DNA of 64,000 nucleotides from the NCBI GenBank assembly GCA_949825025.1, contig OX463778.1, positions 8,422,733 to 8,486,732 on the forward strand, given 5' to 3'. Positions 21,001-30,612 of the stretch are shown one piece after another. Position 1 is the first letter of the stretch. The number at the start of each line of letters is the position of its first letter. Both the position numbers and the translations under genes were made by a program. The notes under the pieces were generated by a model. The model saw only the letters and a program-made list of their open reading frames with translations, did not search any database and had not been told where the DNA came from. The stretch comes from Siphlonurus alternatus. Its lineage: Eukaryota > Arthropoda > Insecta > Ephemeroptera > Siphlonuridae.

Positions 21001-24000
21001 TCATTGGTTCTTAAAAAAATATTATAATAATAATTGTCATTTTAGCATACGTGTATATTAAAAATAAAAAAAAACACGAGTTCAATAAAATATTAAATTT
21101 TAAATTTATCTCAAAATTTTGAATTTCTTAATCCTCTACATATTTGTAAATAATTTTTTATTGTTTTTTTTCCTATGCTAAGAAGTCCCTAGTTGAAAAA
21201 TTTCTTCCTCAACTCATCCTTTACATGTCTAAACCTAATCTTTTTACCTCTAAAGCATATCTTATTAATTCCTTTTCGCTCAAAGTGAGCATAAAATGAA
21301 GACAATATTTTTAACCTCTTATGCTCAAGAAGACATAATCTTGTCTTTTTCCTTCTTTTTTTTTTTCCTCTAAAATGGTTCAAAATAAGAGGAAATTATA
21401 CTAGAGGAGAGTTTAATAGCGAATAAATAATAAAATTTATTTCAATTCGGGTGGCTTTTGGGTGGCTTTTGCTCTACCAATAAAGATGCTAATAAACTCC
21501 CTACCTGTAAAATGCAAGCACCTTAAACAATAGTCAATTGTAAAACTTGTCTGTGACATTTTTATCACCGGTATTATAGTATGCACATTTCCACAGCGTT
21601 GTCTCGGACAGTCATGGTACACAGCGGTGGACATGCAGTTGTCCTGGCTGTCCCCCCTCGTGTTACTGCCCCTGTATTACTCGCCACGTGCAGGAAAACA
21701 ACTGATGGCCATCATCACACTGATTTCTTGTCTCATACCTCTCGGAATTACTTACATCTACGGATTTCCTATGTCTTATATGGGTCTACCATTCGAGCCC
21801 AAGTAAGTACAATGGAGTATTGACCTCAATTTTTTTTTTATTGCAGAAAAGGATAGAGGGTGAAAAGTTATGCTACCCTGAATTTTTTCAGATTTTTTAG
21901 AGCCCGAGAAGTATTTAATTATTGAATGTCCTTTATGTGACGTCACGCGGTGGCAAGTCCTATCTTTTTCTTAAGGAGCGGCGTCTCGTGACGTCACAAA
22001 AAGAACTTTCAATAATTTTTTAAAAATAGTTTCTGGGCTGTAAAAAATCTGGAAAAAATCAGTGTAGCATAACTTTGCACGCTCTATCCATTTCTGCAAT
22101 AAAAAAAATCAGGTCGATACTCCATTAACTCAAGACTAATCTTTCGTTTCCCTTGACTGTTTTATGGATGCTAAGTGCTAATGGTTTGAAATTTGTGGCG
22201 GGAGGTTAAAAACATCATGTGAATTCATAAAGCACTTTAACTCCCACTTGAGCCTCGATTTTTATTCCGGGTGTTAAACCAGGGACTATTAACCATAACC
22301 TATGGTTTAGCACCATGTTTTTTAATTGTATGTCTTTACAAAAAAATCAACATTTTTTAACTATTCGCTTAAAAATCTAATCAATCCAAAATTTAAATAA
22401 ATTTGCAACTTAAATTTTATTTTAATTGAACATAATAAAGATCTTACTTGTTAGTGTCATTTAATTTTTTATGAAGCTGATATAAATTCCAAAGACATTA
22501 TTCTAATTAAATTTATTGCATATAATTTTTCCTCACAAGAAAATTTCAACTCCATTTATTTTGTATGAAAATTTCTTGTATGGAAAAATCGTATGCCAAT
22601 TTAAATTGTGTAATACGAGCTAAAATGATTTTTCTTTTACTCATACAGTTAAATATACGTAATATTCCGTCCGGAAGTAGCCGGAAGTGTAAGGTTTCTG
22701 GAATTCCTATTCGTATCGTTACAATGGGGGTTACTGACAAAAAAAAAAAAAGTTGCAAGTTTTTGTCAATATTTCAAAAGGCACGAGAATTTCATGAAGA
22801 ACAATCCCTATTACAGCATTCTACGACAATTTTCTGATTTTATATGAATTTTTAAAACCTCTCAAAAATGACGTCCAAAACTTCATTTACAAGGTTTTTA
22901 GGTGCTAGAATCATGATAATGAAGGTTTCAAATTCCTACCTCAATAACTTTTCATTTTAGCAATGTTAACTGATGCATTTTCCCATTTAAGATTCAATGG
23001 TATGACGTCATCAAAAAAAGTTTTAAAAATTCATATAAAATCAGCAAATTGTCGTAGAATGCTCTAATAGGGCTCATTCTTCATAGAGTTCACAGTACTT
23101 TTTATTAGTATTGCTAACTCAAATACCGGTCAGTACCCCATTTCACACATAGGTCAGTACTTCTACTTCAAACCACTCTGCAAAGTTTCAAAAGTAAATT
23201 ATGAATAGAAGAGCTGCAAACTTCATACTTCCGGCTACTTCCGGATGGAATTTCAAATTAATTTGACTGTACTTATATTTTCTAGCGTAGGCAAAGAGGG
23301 AATATATTTTTACGTGGCTTATATCCCAACCCATTGTCGAGCAACGTCTTACTTGTGTGGTATTATGATGGGATATTTTCTACATAAGACCAGCAAAGTC
23401 AAGTTTCACATCAGCAAGGTAAGTTAACATAAGATAGAAAGTCCCAATAAAAAAGAAAGTCCCTTCAATGTTTTTACTCGCAGAGAAAACGTGTTCAAAA
23501 GTATTATTAATTAATAATTCTATTGCAGGATCAGTAAGACGCCATATTTATTATTGTATCCTGTTATATATGCAATTTCATGTGCATGAAGCAGATACAA
23601 TTTTTCAACTAAGTTCGTAAACAGAGGTCGAGCGTGGCGCAGTACATTCTGGTGATATAACGAGAACCAGTCAATGCACAGTGCATTGACTGGTTCTCGT
23701 TAGATCACCGAAGTCAAGTAAGGTCGAGGGTGTTAATACTTGGATGGGTGACCGTTTTAAGTAAAAATTATGTTGCTCCCTCCCTGGGGTAAATTCGTCT
23801 CGATTTCCACCCAGTGCAATCAGTGATACACTTGTCTGTGGTTATCCAGGATTTGGGCATCACTATGGTCCATTGATAAAAAGTAGAGGTGTCCGTCCTG
23901 ACTGAGGTTTTCCACGGTTCCCTCAGTCTCACCTGGAACGCGTAACAGTCCGTGGCCGCTATCCTTTCCCTACCATCCCTACCCATTACCCCGCGGCGAG

Positions 24001-27000
24001 CTGTAAGCTCTTAGGGGTGTATCCCTGAAATATAAAAAAAGAAACGTGCAATATACACAAACTACTGTGTATTTACAATGCAGAACATTATTGGATACAT
24101 ATTTCCCCATATGTTTCAGTCTTGGGTCGCAATTGGCTGGATCATCAACACTGCAGTTTGTCTGACTATAATTTACTCTCTGTCAATTTCTTACAAAATT
24201 GACATAGAATATGACAGAATTGGATCTTCAATATATGGTGGTTTTCATCGATTAGGATGGTCGGCTGGACTTATGTGGATCATATTTGCCTGCGTTAACG
24301 GATATGGAGGTGAGAGAGATGGAATTTTATTGTTAAAATTGTTCTAAAAATTAAATTCTAATGAAAAAGCATGCGAATATTTCAGACACCTTATGATGAA
24401 AATCTTCGAATATTTAATTTATAAGTTCGTACATACTGAATTGTAGTTTCAATTTTCAACGGACAAAAACCTACATGAAATTTTTTTATTACAGAAATGA
24501 ATAGAGGGCACTAAATTTTGCTACTGTGAATTTTTTCAGATTTTTTTGAATCCCAGAACAACTTTTAAATAATTATTTAAAGCACGTCCACGCCCCCTGG
24601 AGGCGTCAATAGACATTTAGGCCCTATCCTTTGTATTAAATATTCAGGGGTGCCAACTTAACTTAAAAAACTTTCAATAATTATTTAAAAATACTTCCAG
24701 GTGTAAAAAAAAAAAATCTGAAAAAAACAGAGTAGTATAATTTGGTGCCCTTTATTTATTTTTGCAATAAAAATTTTTCATGCAGGTTGTTCATTGTTAA
24801 AGGACAACAATGCTTATACACACTTTGCATAATTTGTGTTGAAGTGAGCACCATCAGTCCACTCATTTGGCTTAAATCTGACAACACTGTTGAAGCTAAT
24901 AGGATGATGTGACTCACAGTCACAGTCTACCTGATCATAGTAATAATTCCTCAGGTTTCATCGACTCGATTCTGTCGTGGCCGTTCCTGATTCCCCTCAG
25001 TCGTCTCACCTACGGGACTTACCTTCTTCACATCCTCGTGATGAACTTCGATGGTGGCGATGACAGAACGCCGACGTACTTCAGCAGCTTCGAGACGGTG
25101 AGTTGGATGTACAGTTAACGTACAATAATTTGCACAAAAAATGTCCTGTTTCAAAAACATAGATTCTTTTGCTCCTACAATTTTGGTTATACTGATCGTT
25201 GCACAAAAAATGTATCATAGTCGGACCTTCCTTTCCTATCATCCTTCTTGGCTCTCTACCATATGTAACCAAAATTATAGGAGCAAAAGGGGCTATGTTT
25301 ATGCAACAAGACATTTTTTGTGCAAACTACTGTACTCCTCGGTATAGCATGGACGTTACCCATTCTGTTTTCTTGGCATTATCATGCATTCAACAGAAGG
25401 TGCCCTAGTTGAAAAATTACGTCTTCAACTCATCTTTTACAAAGTCTTAAATTAAAATTTTTACCTCTAAAATACATCTTATTTTCTCTTCGCTCAAAGT
25501 GAGGATGAAATGAAGACAATAATCTTAACATTTTATGCTTATCAAGAAGAGGAAAGATGTAATCTCGTCTTTTCCTGTCTTTATTTCCTCTAAAATGGTG
25601 CACATAAGAGGACAAAAGATGATAGGAGAGCTTAATAGCGAATAAAATATGAAAATTATTTCAACTCGAGTGCATTATATATATAATTAAAATACATTGT
25701 ATATAATATTCTGGTTTTTGAAATATTAAAACTGACAATTTATATAATAATGCTTATCTAATTTAGATTAATCTATAGAATATATATATTATGACAAGAT
25801 CTATGTTTGTATTGTGATTTTAATTAATTACTGTATACTGCCAAATGATCAAATAAATATTTCTAATTTCTAACTATATAGAATGACTTGCGGATGGTTA
25901 CACTGCGTTTATGTTTGTAATTCCCTCGGCGGTCATTGGTATGCAATGAAAAGGATCTAACTGGCCCAACATGAGCCGAATGCTTCCGAGCATATATCCG
26001 TCCATAACCTAAATTAATTTGACTGTGCTCTTTTCTCTAAAAATTACAAATCTGCAAAACTAAAATCGGTATTTCACGATACAATTTTGCATAACATTTT
26101 TCCTTCAAAAATTATAATTTTATCTTCATACAAACAAACAGAGGTGAAGTTTTCTTGTAAGGAAAAACTGCATGCAGTGATCAGAGAAATTGTATCGTGT
26201 AATACTGACTTTAGTCATTTGCAGTTGTAACAAATTATGCAAAGGTATAAAGTTCATACTGTCCCGAGTTGTAAAATACGGGAATACGCTATAATAATAT
26301 ATTGAACAGTTTTACACTTAACTGCTTGTCGTTCTGATTTATACGTCTAAAAATTTCTAACGTAAGCTCTAAGCTCATCCGAAACAAAAATGTTACTTTA
26401 GCATTTTTTAATTAAAAAAACACAATTTCATCGTTTCTTATAAACAACAAGATTTTAATATTAAAAAAAAAAAAAAACGTGTAAAAATTTAATTTATTTT
26501 AACTGACCAAATAATTTACGATATGGTAATGATCTTCATGTAATATATTTCCAGATGTACAAATTCTTCGGAGACACCATCATCGCATTTTGTTTCGCCA
26601 TTGTCTTGTACTTCCTCGTCGAAGGACCTGTCCTGGCCCTTCTGAAGATTGCTTTTGGTGAGATTTATTTTTATATAAATATATACTATAATTCCTTTAT
26701 CATCGGATCTATAATCAAACTATATTAAGATGATATATAATTTATAGAAATGAAAATCATAGCATGAATAATTTAGGTTTTAAGATATCAATAGGGATCA
26801 TTAATCGATGCACGTTAAACATGTATCATATATGAGTAACGAATGTTATACGTTAATATTTATATTTGATTTATTTTTATCTCTTTCATTGGCACAATTA
26901 CAATAAATTTTACAATATCACATTATTATCGCCAGACAAAAATATTGTTGGTTCTTTGTTGATAAAGGAGAAATGAGGCTACTAAAATCAGAGTCTTCTG

Positions 27001-27711
27001 CGCGCAATGTTTTGTTAAAAGCATTGCGCGCAGAAAACTCTGACTAAAATTAAAATTAAACAGGGATATAAAGAAAGGATCGAGACATACTGCATGCCCA
27101 CGAAATTTTCCTGAATGGTACTAATATTTTAGTTCCTTAGCTATAATGCCAGATCTCTTTTTTATTTATGAAATTACAATTTCAAGAAAATATTATAAAG
27201 GTGGAGTTTCATGAGCGACAAAAGCGATGCGGCGCGATTTGAAGTAAAACCTGTGAAATCCTATATGCGGCGGCGAATTCACCGGGAATCGCATTAATTA
27301 CGATGCTCTTTTTCTTTTAATCGCCAAAATATGGCCGCCAATGGATGTTACAGCAAGTGCGCATTATTCGCGTCGCAGGCTGAAATTCGCCCATGAAAAT
27401 CCACCTTAAGGCGGATTCACATGGCGATTTTTACCAAGCGACGCGACGCAAATAATGCGCACTTGCTGTAACATCCATTGGCGGCCATATTTGGCGATTA
27501 AAAAAAACAGCATCGCAATTAACGCGATTTCGCTGCCGCAGCCTGGCGAATTCGCTCGCCGCATAGTTTTTTATAGCTAGTGTGACAAAATCGCGTCGCA
27601 TCGCCGTTGTCGCCATCTGAATCCGCCTTTAAACCATTTTCTTCTGTTACAGTCGGTAAAATGAAAGTTTCCAAGCAGCAAGTTACTGCACATAAAGCAC
27701 AAGAAACATGA
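16540..27711 (+). CDS. nrf-6-like: Gene C: NRF-6-like membrane acyltransferase, 11 exons, one-base frame break
   Basis: Exons: 16540-16692, 17382-17738, 18268-18567, 18986-19146, 20416-20583, 21597-21802, 23286-23418, 24120-24309, 24955-25097, 26555-26657, 27653-27711. Same architecture as gene B: signal peptide, NRF domain, acyltransferase-3 domain with LRVGSILWVILGH (His at about residue 250), VDTFFLLSGLL, QSWYTAVDMQ and PLSRLTYGTYLLH, and a basic tail ending in TGA. About 657 residues are expected. The exons total 1973 nt, one short of a whole frame. The loss is at the exon 5 donor, where four A stand in place of the five in B. This could be a consensus error in a homopolymer, a recent null allele, or an unseen splice choice. 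All other joints fit. Head to head with gene B, with about 3.5 kb between start codons. Confidence 0.87.
16797..17060 (-). repeat. SINE body, antisense and 5'-truncated
   Basis: Reverse complement of the 965-1335 element, sharing the blocks around TAAATCGTTGC, TGAGGTTTCCAC and the 3' end TTTCAAAGT plus CCCAATA. The 5S-like head is missing. It lies in intron 1 of gene C. Confidence 0.7.
17083..17368. repeat. Foldback element
   Basis: GGGCATTCACAAAGCACTTT to GTTATGTGAATGTCCC; arms with GAGTGCTAAACATGGTACTA. Ends 13 bases before gene C exon 2. A diverged half copy is at 22209-22320. Confidence 0.76.
17382..17738 (+). CDS. nrf-6-like: Gene C exon 2: NRF domain
   Basis: 119 codons, phase 0. Same Cys pattern as gene B exon 2, with four substitutions. 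The TTTTTTCAG acceptor sits 13 bases after the end of a foldback element. Confidence 0.9.
18019..18056. repeat. TA microsatellite
   Basis: (TA)n run in gene C intron 2. Confidence 0.9.
18268..18567 (+). CDS. nrf-6-like: Gene C exon 3: first membrane span, catalytic His
   Basis: 100 codons with five substitutions from B, all in the last 20 residues. Contains GLRVGSILWVILGHRYEQ. Confidence 0.9.
18986..19146 (+). CDS. nrf-6-like: Gene C exon 4
   Basis: Encodes MIRRPRDMTFANGLLAVDTF and the LLSGLLMCHSF segment. Ends phase 2. A palindromic element starts about 16 bases beyond the donor. Confidence 0.9.
19162..19385. repeat. Foldback element, family 1c
   Basis: Begins AATGAGATATTAGAATGTGA; ends with the approximate complement. 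Same layout as 38498-38822. Starts about 16 bases past the gene C exon 4 donor. Confidence 0.72.
19769..19908. repeat. Family 5 foldback (short subfamily)
   Basis: GAGATTCACGGAATAGTTTT to CTTCGTGAATCGCGCC; core ACTAACCGCGGTTAGCAC. In gene C intron 4. Confidence 0.74.
20058..20391. repeat. Foldback element, family 1b, with tRNA B-box-like core
   Basis: Ends CAATGGAG...CTCCATTG; arms with GGGTACAAAGTTATGCTACT. The centre carries GTGGGTTCAAACCCGACC, which resembles a tRNA B box. Sister copies: 21810-22135, 27886-28205, 30308-30612, 60062-60355 and a broken one at 5005-5222. Confidence 0.75.
20416..20583 (+). CDS. nrf-6-like: Gene C exon 5, frame problem at donor
   Basis: Encodes LTIPMGAVILVHVMLINHLG to INNYFSIDK, ending GAC AAA AG|GTATAA (phase 2). 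The next exon needs phase 0. Gene B has one more A here and fits. A foldback element starts 5 bases beyond the exon end. Confidence 0.83.
20588..20820. repeat. Foldback element at the gene C exon 5 donor
   Basis: AAAAATTTTGGCTGAATTTT to AAAATTCAGCCAAATTTTTT, about 75-bp arms, centre with TCAGTATAAGCTATATACTG. Starts within the first bases of intron 5. Confidence 0.8.
21187..21453. repeat. Family 6 element
   Basis: CCTAGTTGAAAAATTTCTTC to TTTATTTCAATTCGGGTGG, with AAAGTGAGCATAAAATGAAG. Before gene C exon 6. Confidence 0.76.
21597..21802 (+). CDS. nrf-6-like: Gene C exon 6
   Basis: Encodes RCLGQSWYTAVDMQLSWLSP and the following two spans. Ends phase 2 (CCC AA). A palindromic element begins 8 bases after the exon end. 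Confidence 0.87.
21810..22135. repeat. Foldback element, family 1b
   Basis: Begins CAATGGAGTATTGACCTCAA, 8 bases past the exon 6 donor of gene C; the core has GTGACGTCACGCGGTGGCAA. Confidence 0.78.
22670..23272. repeat. Large foldback element (about 600 bp)
   Basis: Arms AATATTCCGTCCGGAAGTAG / CGGCTACTTCCGGATGGAAT outside, and CTATTACAGCATTCTACGAC / GTCGTAGAATGCTCTAATAG inside. A related CCGGCTACTTCCGG motif is at 7852-7868 and 46070. Ends 13 bases before gene C exon 7. Confidence 0.68.
23286..23418 (+). CDS. nrf-6-like: Gene C exon 7
   Basis: Encodes VGKEGIYFYVAYIPTHCRAT and SYLCGIMMGYFLHKTSK. The acceptor TTTTCTAG one base before CGTAGGC gives the same phase as gene B. Confidence 0.88.
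23628..24032 (+). repeat. 5S-rRNA-derived SINE with inserted palindrome
   Basis: Head GTGGCGCAGTACAT, then a perfect palindrome (23658-23702), then GATCACCGAAGTCAAG and TACTTGGATGGGTGACCG of the 5S type, then a body ending in an A-rich tail (AAATATAAAAAAAG). In intron 7 of gene C. Confidence 0.72.
24120..24309 (+). CDS. nrf-6-like: Gene C exon 8
   Basis: Two membrane spans (SWVAIGWIINTAVCLTIIYS and RLGWSAGLMWIIFACVNGYG); four substitutions from B in 63 residues. Confidence 0.9.
24457..24797. repeat. Foldback element, family 1
   Basis: Arms with GGGCACTAAATTTTGCTACT and a centre with CACGCCCCCTGGAGGCGTCA, as in 234-569 and 6615-6948. In gene C intron 8. Confidence 0.8.
24955..25097 (+). CDS. 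nrf-6-like: Gene C exon 9
   Basis: Encodes FIDSILSWPFLIPLSRLTYG and TYLLHILVMNFDGGDDRTP. 143 nt, phase 0 end. Confidence 0.9.
25130..25335. repeat. Foldback element
   Basis: TTTGCACAAAAAATGTCCTG to ACATTTTTTGTGCAAA. In gene C intron 9, 33 bases after the donor. Confidence 0.74.
25407..25669. repeat. Family 6 element
   Basis: CCTAGTTGAAAAATTACGTC to ATTATTTCAACTCGAGTG. In gene C intron 9. Confidence 0.76.
26555..26657 (+). CDS. nrf-6-like: Gene C exon 10
   Basis: Encodes MYKFFGDTIIAFCFAIVLYF and LVEGPVLALLKIAFG; one residue differs from B. Ends phase 1. Confidence 0.9.
26990..27048. repeat. Short hairpin
   Basis: AGAGTCTTCTGCGCGCAATG and CATTGCGCGCAGAAAACTCT, loop of about 14 bases. Confidence 0.7.
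27197..27631. repeat. Pair of family 3 MITEs, opposite orientation
   Basis: The first ends CACCTTAAGG at 27411 and the second starts AAGGCGGATTCACATGGCGA; they share the junction. The pair ends about 21 bases before the last exon of gene C. Confidence 0.78.
27653..27711 (+). CDS. nrf-6-like: Gene C terminal exon with stop
   Basis: Acceptor CTGTTACAG. Encodes VGKMKVSKQQVTAHKAQET and TGA. The KMKVSK start matches the end of gene A. A MITE ends about 20 bases before the exon. Confidence 0.75.
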
Positions 27712-27885
27712 AGGGATCATAAAAGATAACAGAGTGATAATGATTCCACTATTTTTTTGACGTAAAATTATAGTCTTCACCATTTTTGACTCATTTATTT
27801 ACCAAGTTCACTAAAATATTATCTTAAACTGTGTAAGATGTTGCATTCAAAATATAATATATAAAAAGTTTCAATTTTATTGACT

Positions 27886-28205
27886 ACAGAGTATTGACCT
27901 CAAATTTTTTTACTACAGAAATGGATAGAGCGTCCAAAGTTATGCTCCCCTGATTTTTTTCAGATTTTTTTGAGCCCGGGAACTATTTTTAAAAAAATTA
28001 TTGAAAGTTCTTTTTGTGATGTCACGAGACGCCGCTCCTTAACAAAAAGATAGGACTTGCCACCGCGTGACGTCACAAAAAGGACTTTCAATAATTTTTT
28101 AAAAATAGTTCCCGGGCTCAAAAAAATCTGAAAAAAAATCAGGGGAGCATAATTTTGCACGCTCTATCCATTTCTGCAATTAAAATTTTTGGGGTCAATA
28201 CTCCA
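27886..28205. repeat. Foldback element, family 1b
   Basis: AGAGTATTGACCTCAAATTT to GGGTCAATACTCCATTAT; core with GACGCCGCTCCTTAAC and GCCACCGCGTGACGTCAC. Downstream of gene C. Confidence 0.78.
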
Positions 28206-28828
28206 TTATAACTTAAAAGTGGTTTTTAAATTATATAATATAGAATTGTAAATAAATAATATAAATTAAATTTGATTAAAAATATTAATTAATTATTGTA
28301 TTTTTTATTTGATGTAATAATGTTTATCATTATTAAAAATAAACTATATCTGTATATATATAATATAAACTATAACTATACATGTGTTGTATATTATCAA
28401 TATTATTTTATATTTCATTACGAATATATTTTATAAATACGTATACACATTTCTTGCACTCCTAATTCTAAATTGAACAATATAATTCTTTCTCTCTATG
28501 ACTATATCAATGAAGATATGAAGATAATTATACTATAATTTATCACTTTATTTTGGAAATATTTTTAATTTTACAAAAAAAAGTAAAATTTTAGATGGAA
28601 CACCCTCCAAAAATGAGAAATAAAAATTTATTATAAAAATTAAAAACAAGCAGAATATAAAAATAATATTCTACTATTGTCAACAATAACTTGGATAATT
28701 TGCTTTGGGCTAAACAGGAACACCTTTTTTTAACTTTTGATAATTTAACTGAAACAAATATTTAATTTAGTCAATTTTAAGACATTCAATTTAAGTAGAA
28801 TTTTATCACAGGGTTTTGTTCTTTAAAT

Positions 28829-29049
28829 AAATTAAGGGTAAGGTAACACGCCTAATATTAAAAAAAAAAAAAAAATCACATCCATGAAAATTATATAAAA
28901 AAATATAATTTAAATGTTCTCCTCTACATCCCCTATCAGTAGCTAAAACTACTGATAGGGGATGCAGTAGAGGAGAATATTTTAATTTTTTTCCATAAAT
29001 TTCATGTGTAGGATTTTTTTAACATTGGAGGTGTTACCTTACCCTTAAC
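28829..29049. repeat. Family 8 foldback
   Basis: AAGGGTAAGGTAACACGCCT to GTTACCTTACCCTTAA; inner arms TTCTCCTCTACATCCCCTAT. Other copies: 34128-34394, 34706-35048, 57920-58258. Confidence 0.78.
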
Positions 29050-30307
29050 TGCATAAGGATACTTAACTTTGTTGCATGTGACAATTTTAGCAAAGAATTA
29101 AAATATTTTATTTTTTTTTTATTTTAGTATCACCTACCAACTTATATATGTATTATGTAACTCAAAGAAAATATATATAAAAATATATAAAGGTTTAACT
29201 TTTAAAAATAAAACACAATATCCTGAGGAACAATATATTTTTTATTATTATTTATTCAAGAAACTGCAACAACAAGAAAAAGAGATAGATTTGAAGCCCC
29301 GCCGTAAATTTGTCGTACAGGCTACTATAATATAGTACTGGTCATTTCACATTTTTATTATTTTTGGTTGACACCACAACGGATTTTTTTTTTTTAATAT
29401 AACATTCAACACCTTAATAATTTATTATTTCGTAGTACAATATATAATGACTCAGACTTTATGTAAGAACACTTGAGGGCTCAGATACAAAACGCTCGGA
29501 ATGGAAAAGAAGGCATCGCAGGGTTATTGCGCGGGGGATTTAAACAGTTTTGAAGATAAAAAATATTCTGACTTCATATATTTTTATGGCACATCTTTGC
29601 TTATTTTTTTTGTCAGATATATTTTAAGAAAAAACGTTTGCTTTAATTATGGCACCAGATATCGATAGAAAAAGTAGAAAATTCGTAGCAAATTGTTTTG
29701 ATACAATAGGCAGAAGAAGAGATGACGACAACAATGTACAACAACAACAACAATTAAATAATGTACAGTAATACACATAAATTAATTCTATATGTATTTT
29801 TTTAAACTACATAATATAATATATTTAATAATTCACACTGCTAGCTGCTATAATAAAGCAACAAAACACGATTTTACAAAAAACAAACAAAACAATATAC
29901 TTTTTACAACACTAAAAAAACAAAAATTGATTTATTATAATACTGTTATATGATACACAAACTAATGTTAAAATGAAATGAATTATTTAACATAATGATA
30001 GTTGAGATTCGTCAAACAGAAAGGATATTATTATACATATAATAATACACAGTATACACAGTATCAGATCTAGATATATAGGCAATGACCATATGATCAG
30101 CCAGCAGTGGTACACTTGCTACAATTTCAGCAGAGTAAAGGGTAGGAGAGAATTGTCATTTCTGAAAATATAAGAAATGAGACTTTTCAATGATTAGAAC
30201 AAACTCTTCTGCTTGTTTGTTGACAATTTATTGTTGATAATGTCTCTTGTTTGTAGACAATTTATTGTTGATAATGTCTGTTTGGTGAAGGAAACAACAT
30301 GGGACAG

Positions 30308-30612
30308 TGGAATATCGACCTCAAAATTTTTTAATACAGAAATTGATAGAAGGTGCAAAGTTATACAACTCTGATTTTTTTTCAGATTTTTTAGTCCGGG
30401 AACTATTTTTAAAAAATTATTGAAAGTACAGAGAAAGTGACGCCTCTCCTAATAAAAGAATTATAGGTCCCAAAAGGGACGTGGGTTCAAACCCAACCAT
30501 GGCAAACATTTTAATAATACTTCCCGGGCTCTAAAAATATAAAAAAAAATATTAGAGTGGCATACTATGCACCCTCAAAAAATATTTTTTTTTGGGGTCG
30601 ATTCTCTGATGT
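30308..30612. repeat. Foldback element, family 1b, diverged
   Basis: GGAATATCGACCTCAAAATT to TTGGGGTCGATTCTCTGA; the centre has GTGGGTTCAAACCCAACC, again B-box-like. Confidence 0.7.

Noticed and set aside
21581..21823. 80-aa frame MHISTALSRTVMVHS...
   Set aside because: Wrong frame over gene C exon 6; the conserved CLGQSWYTAVDMQ frame is different.
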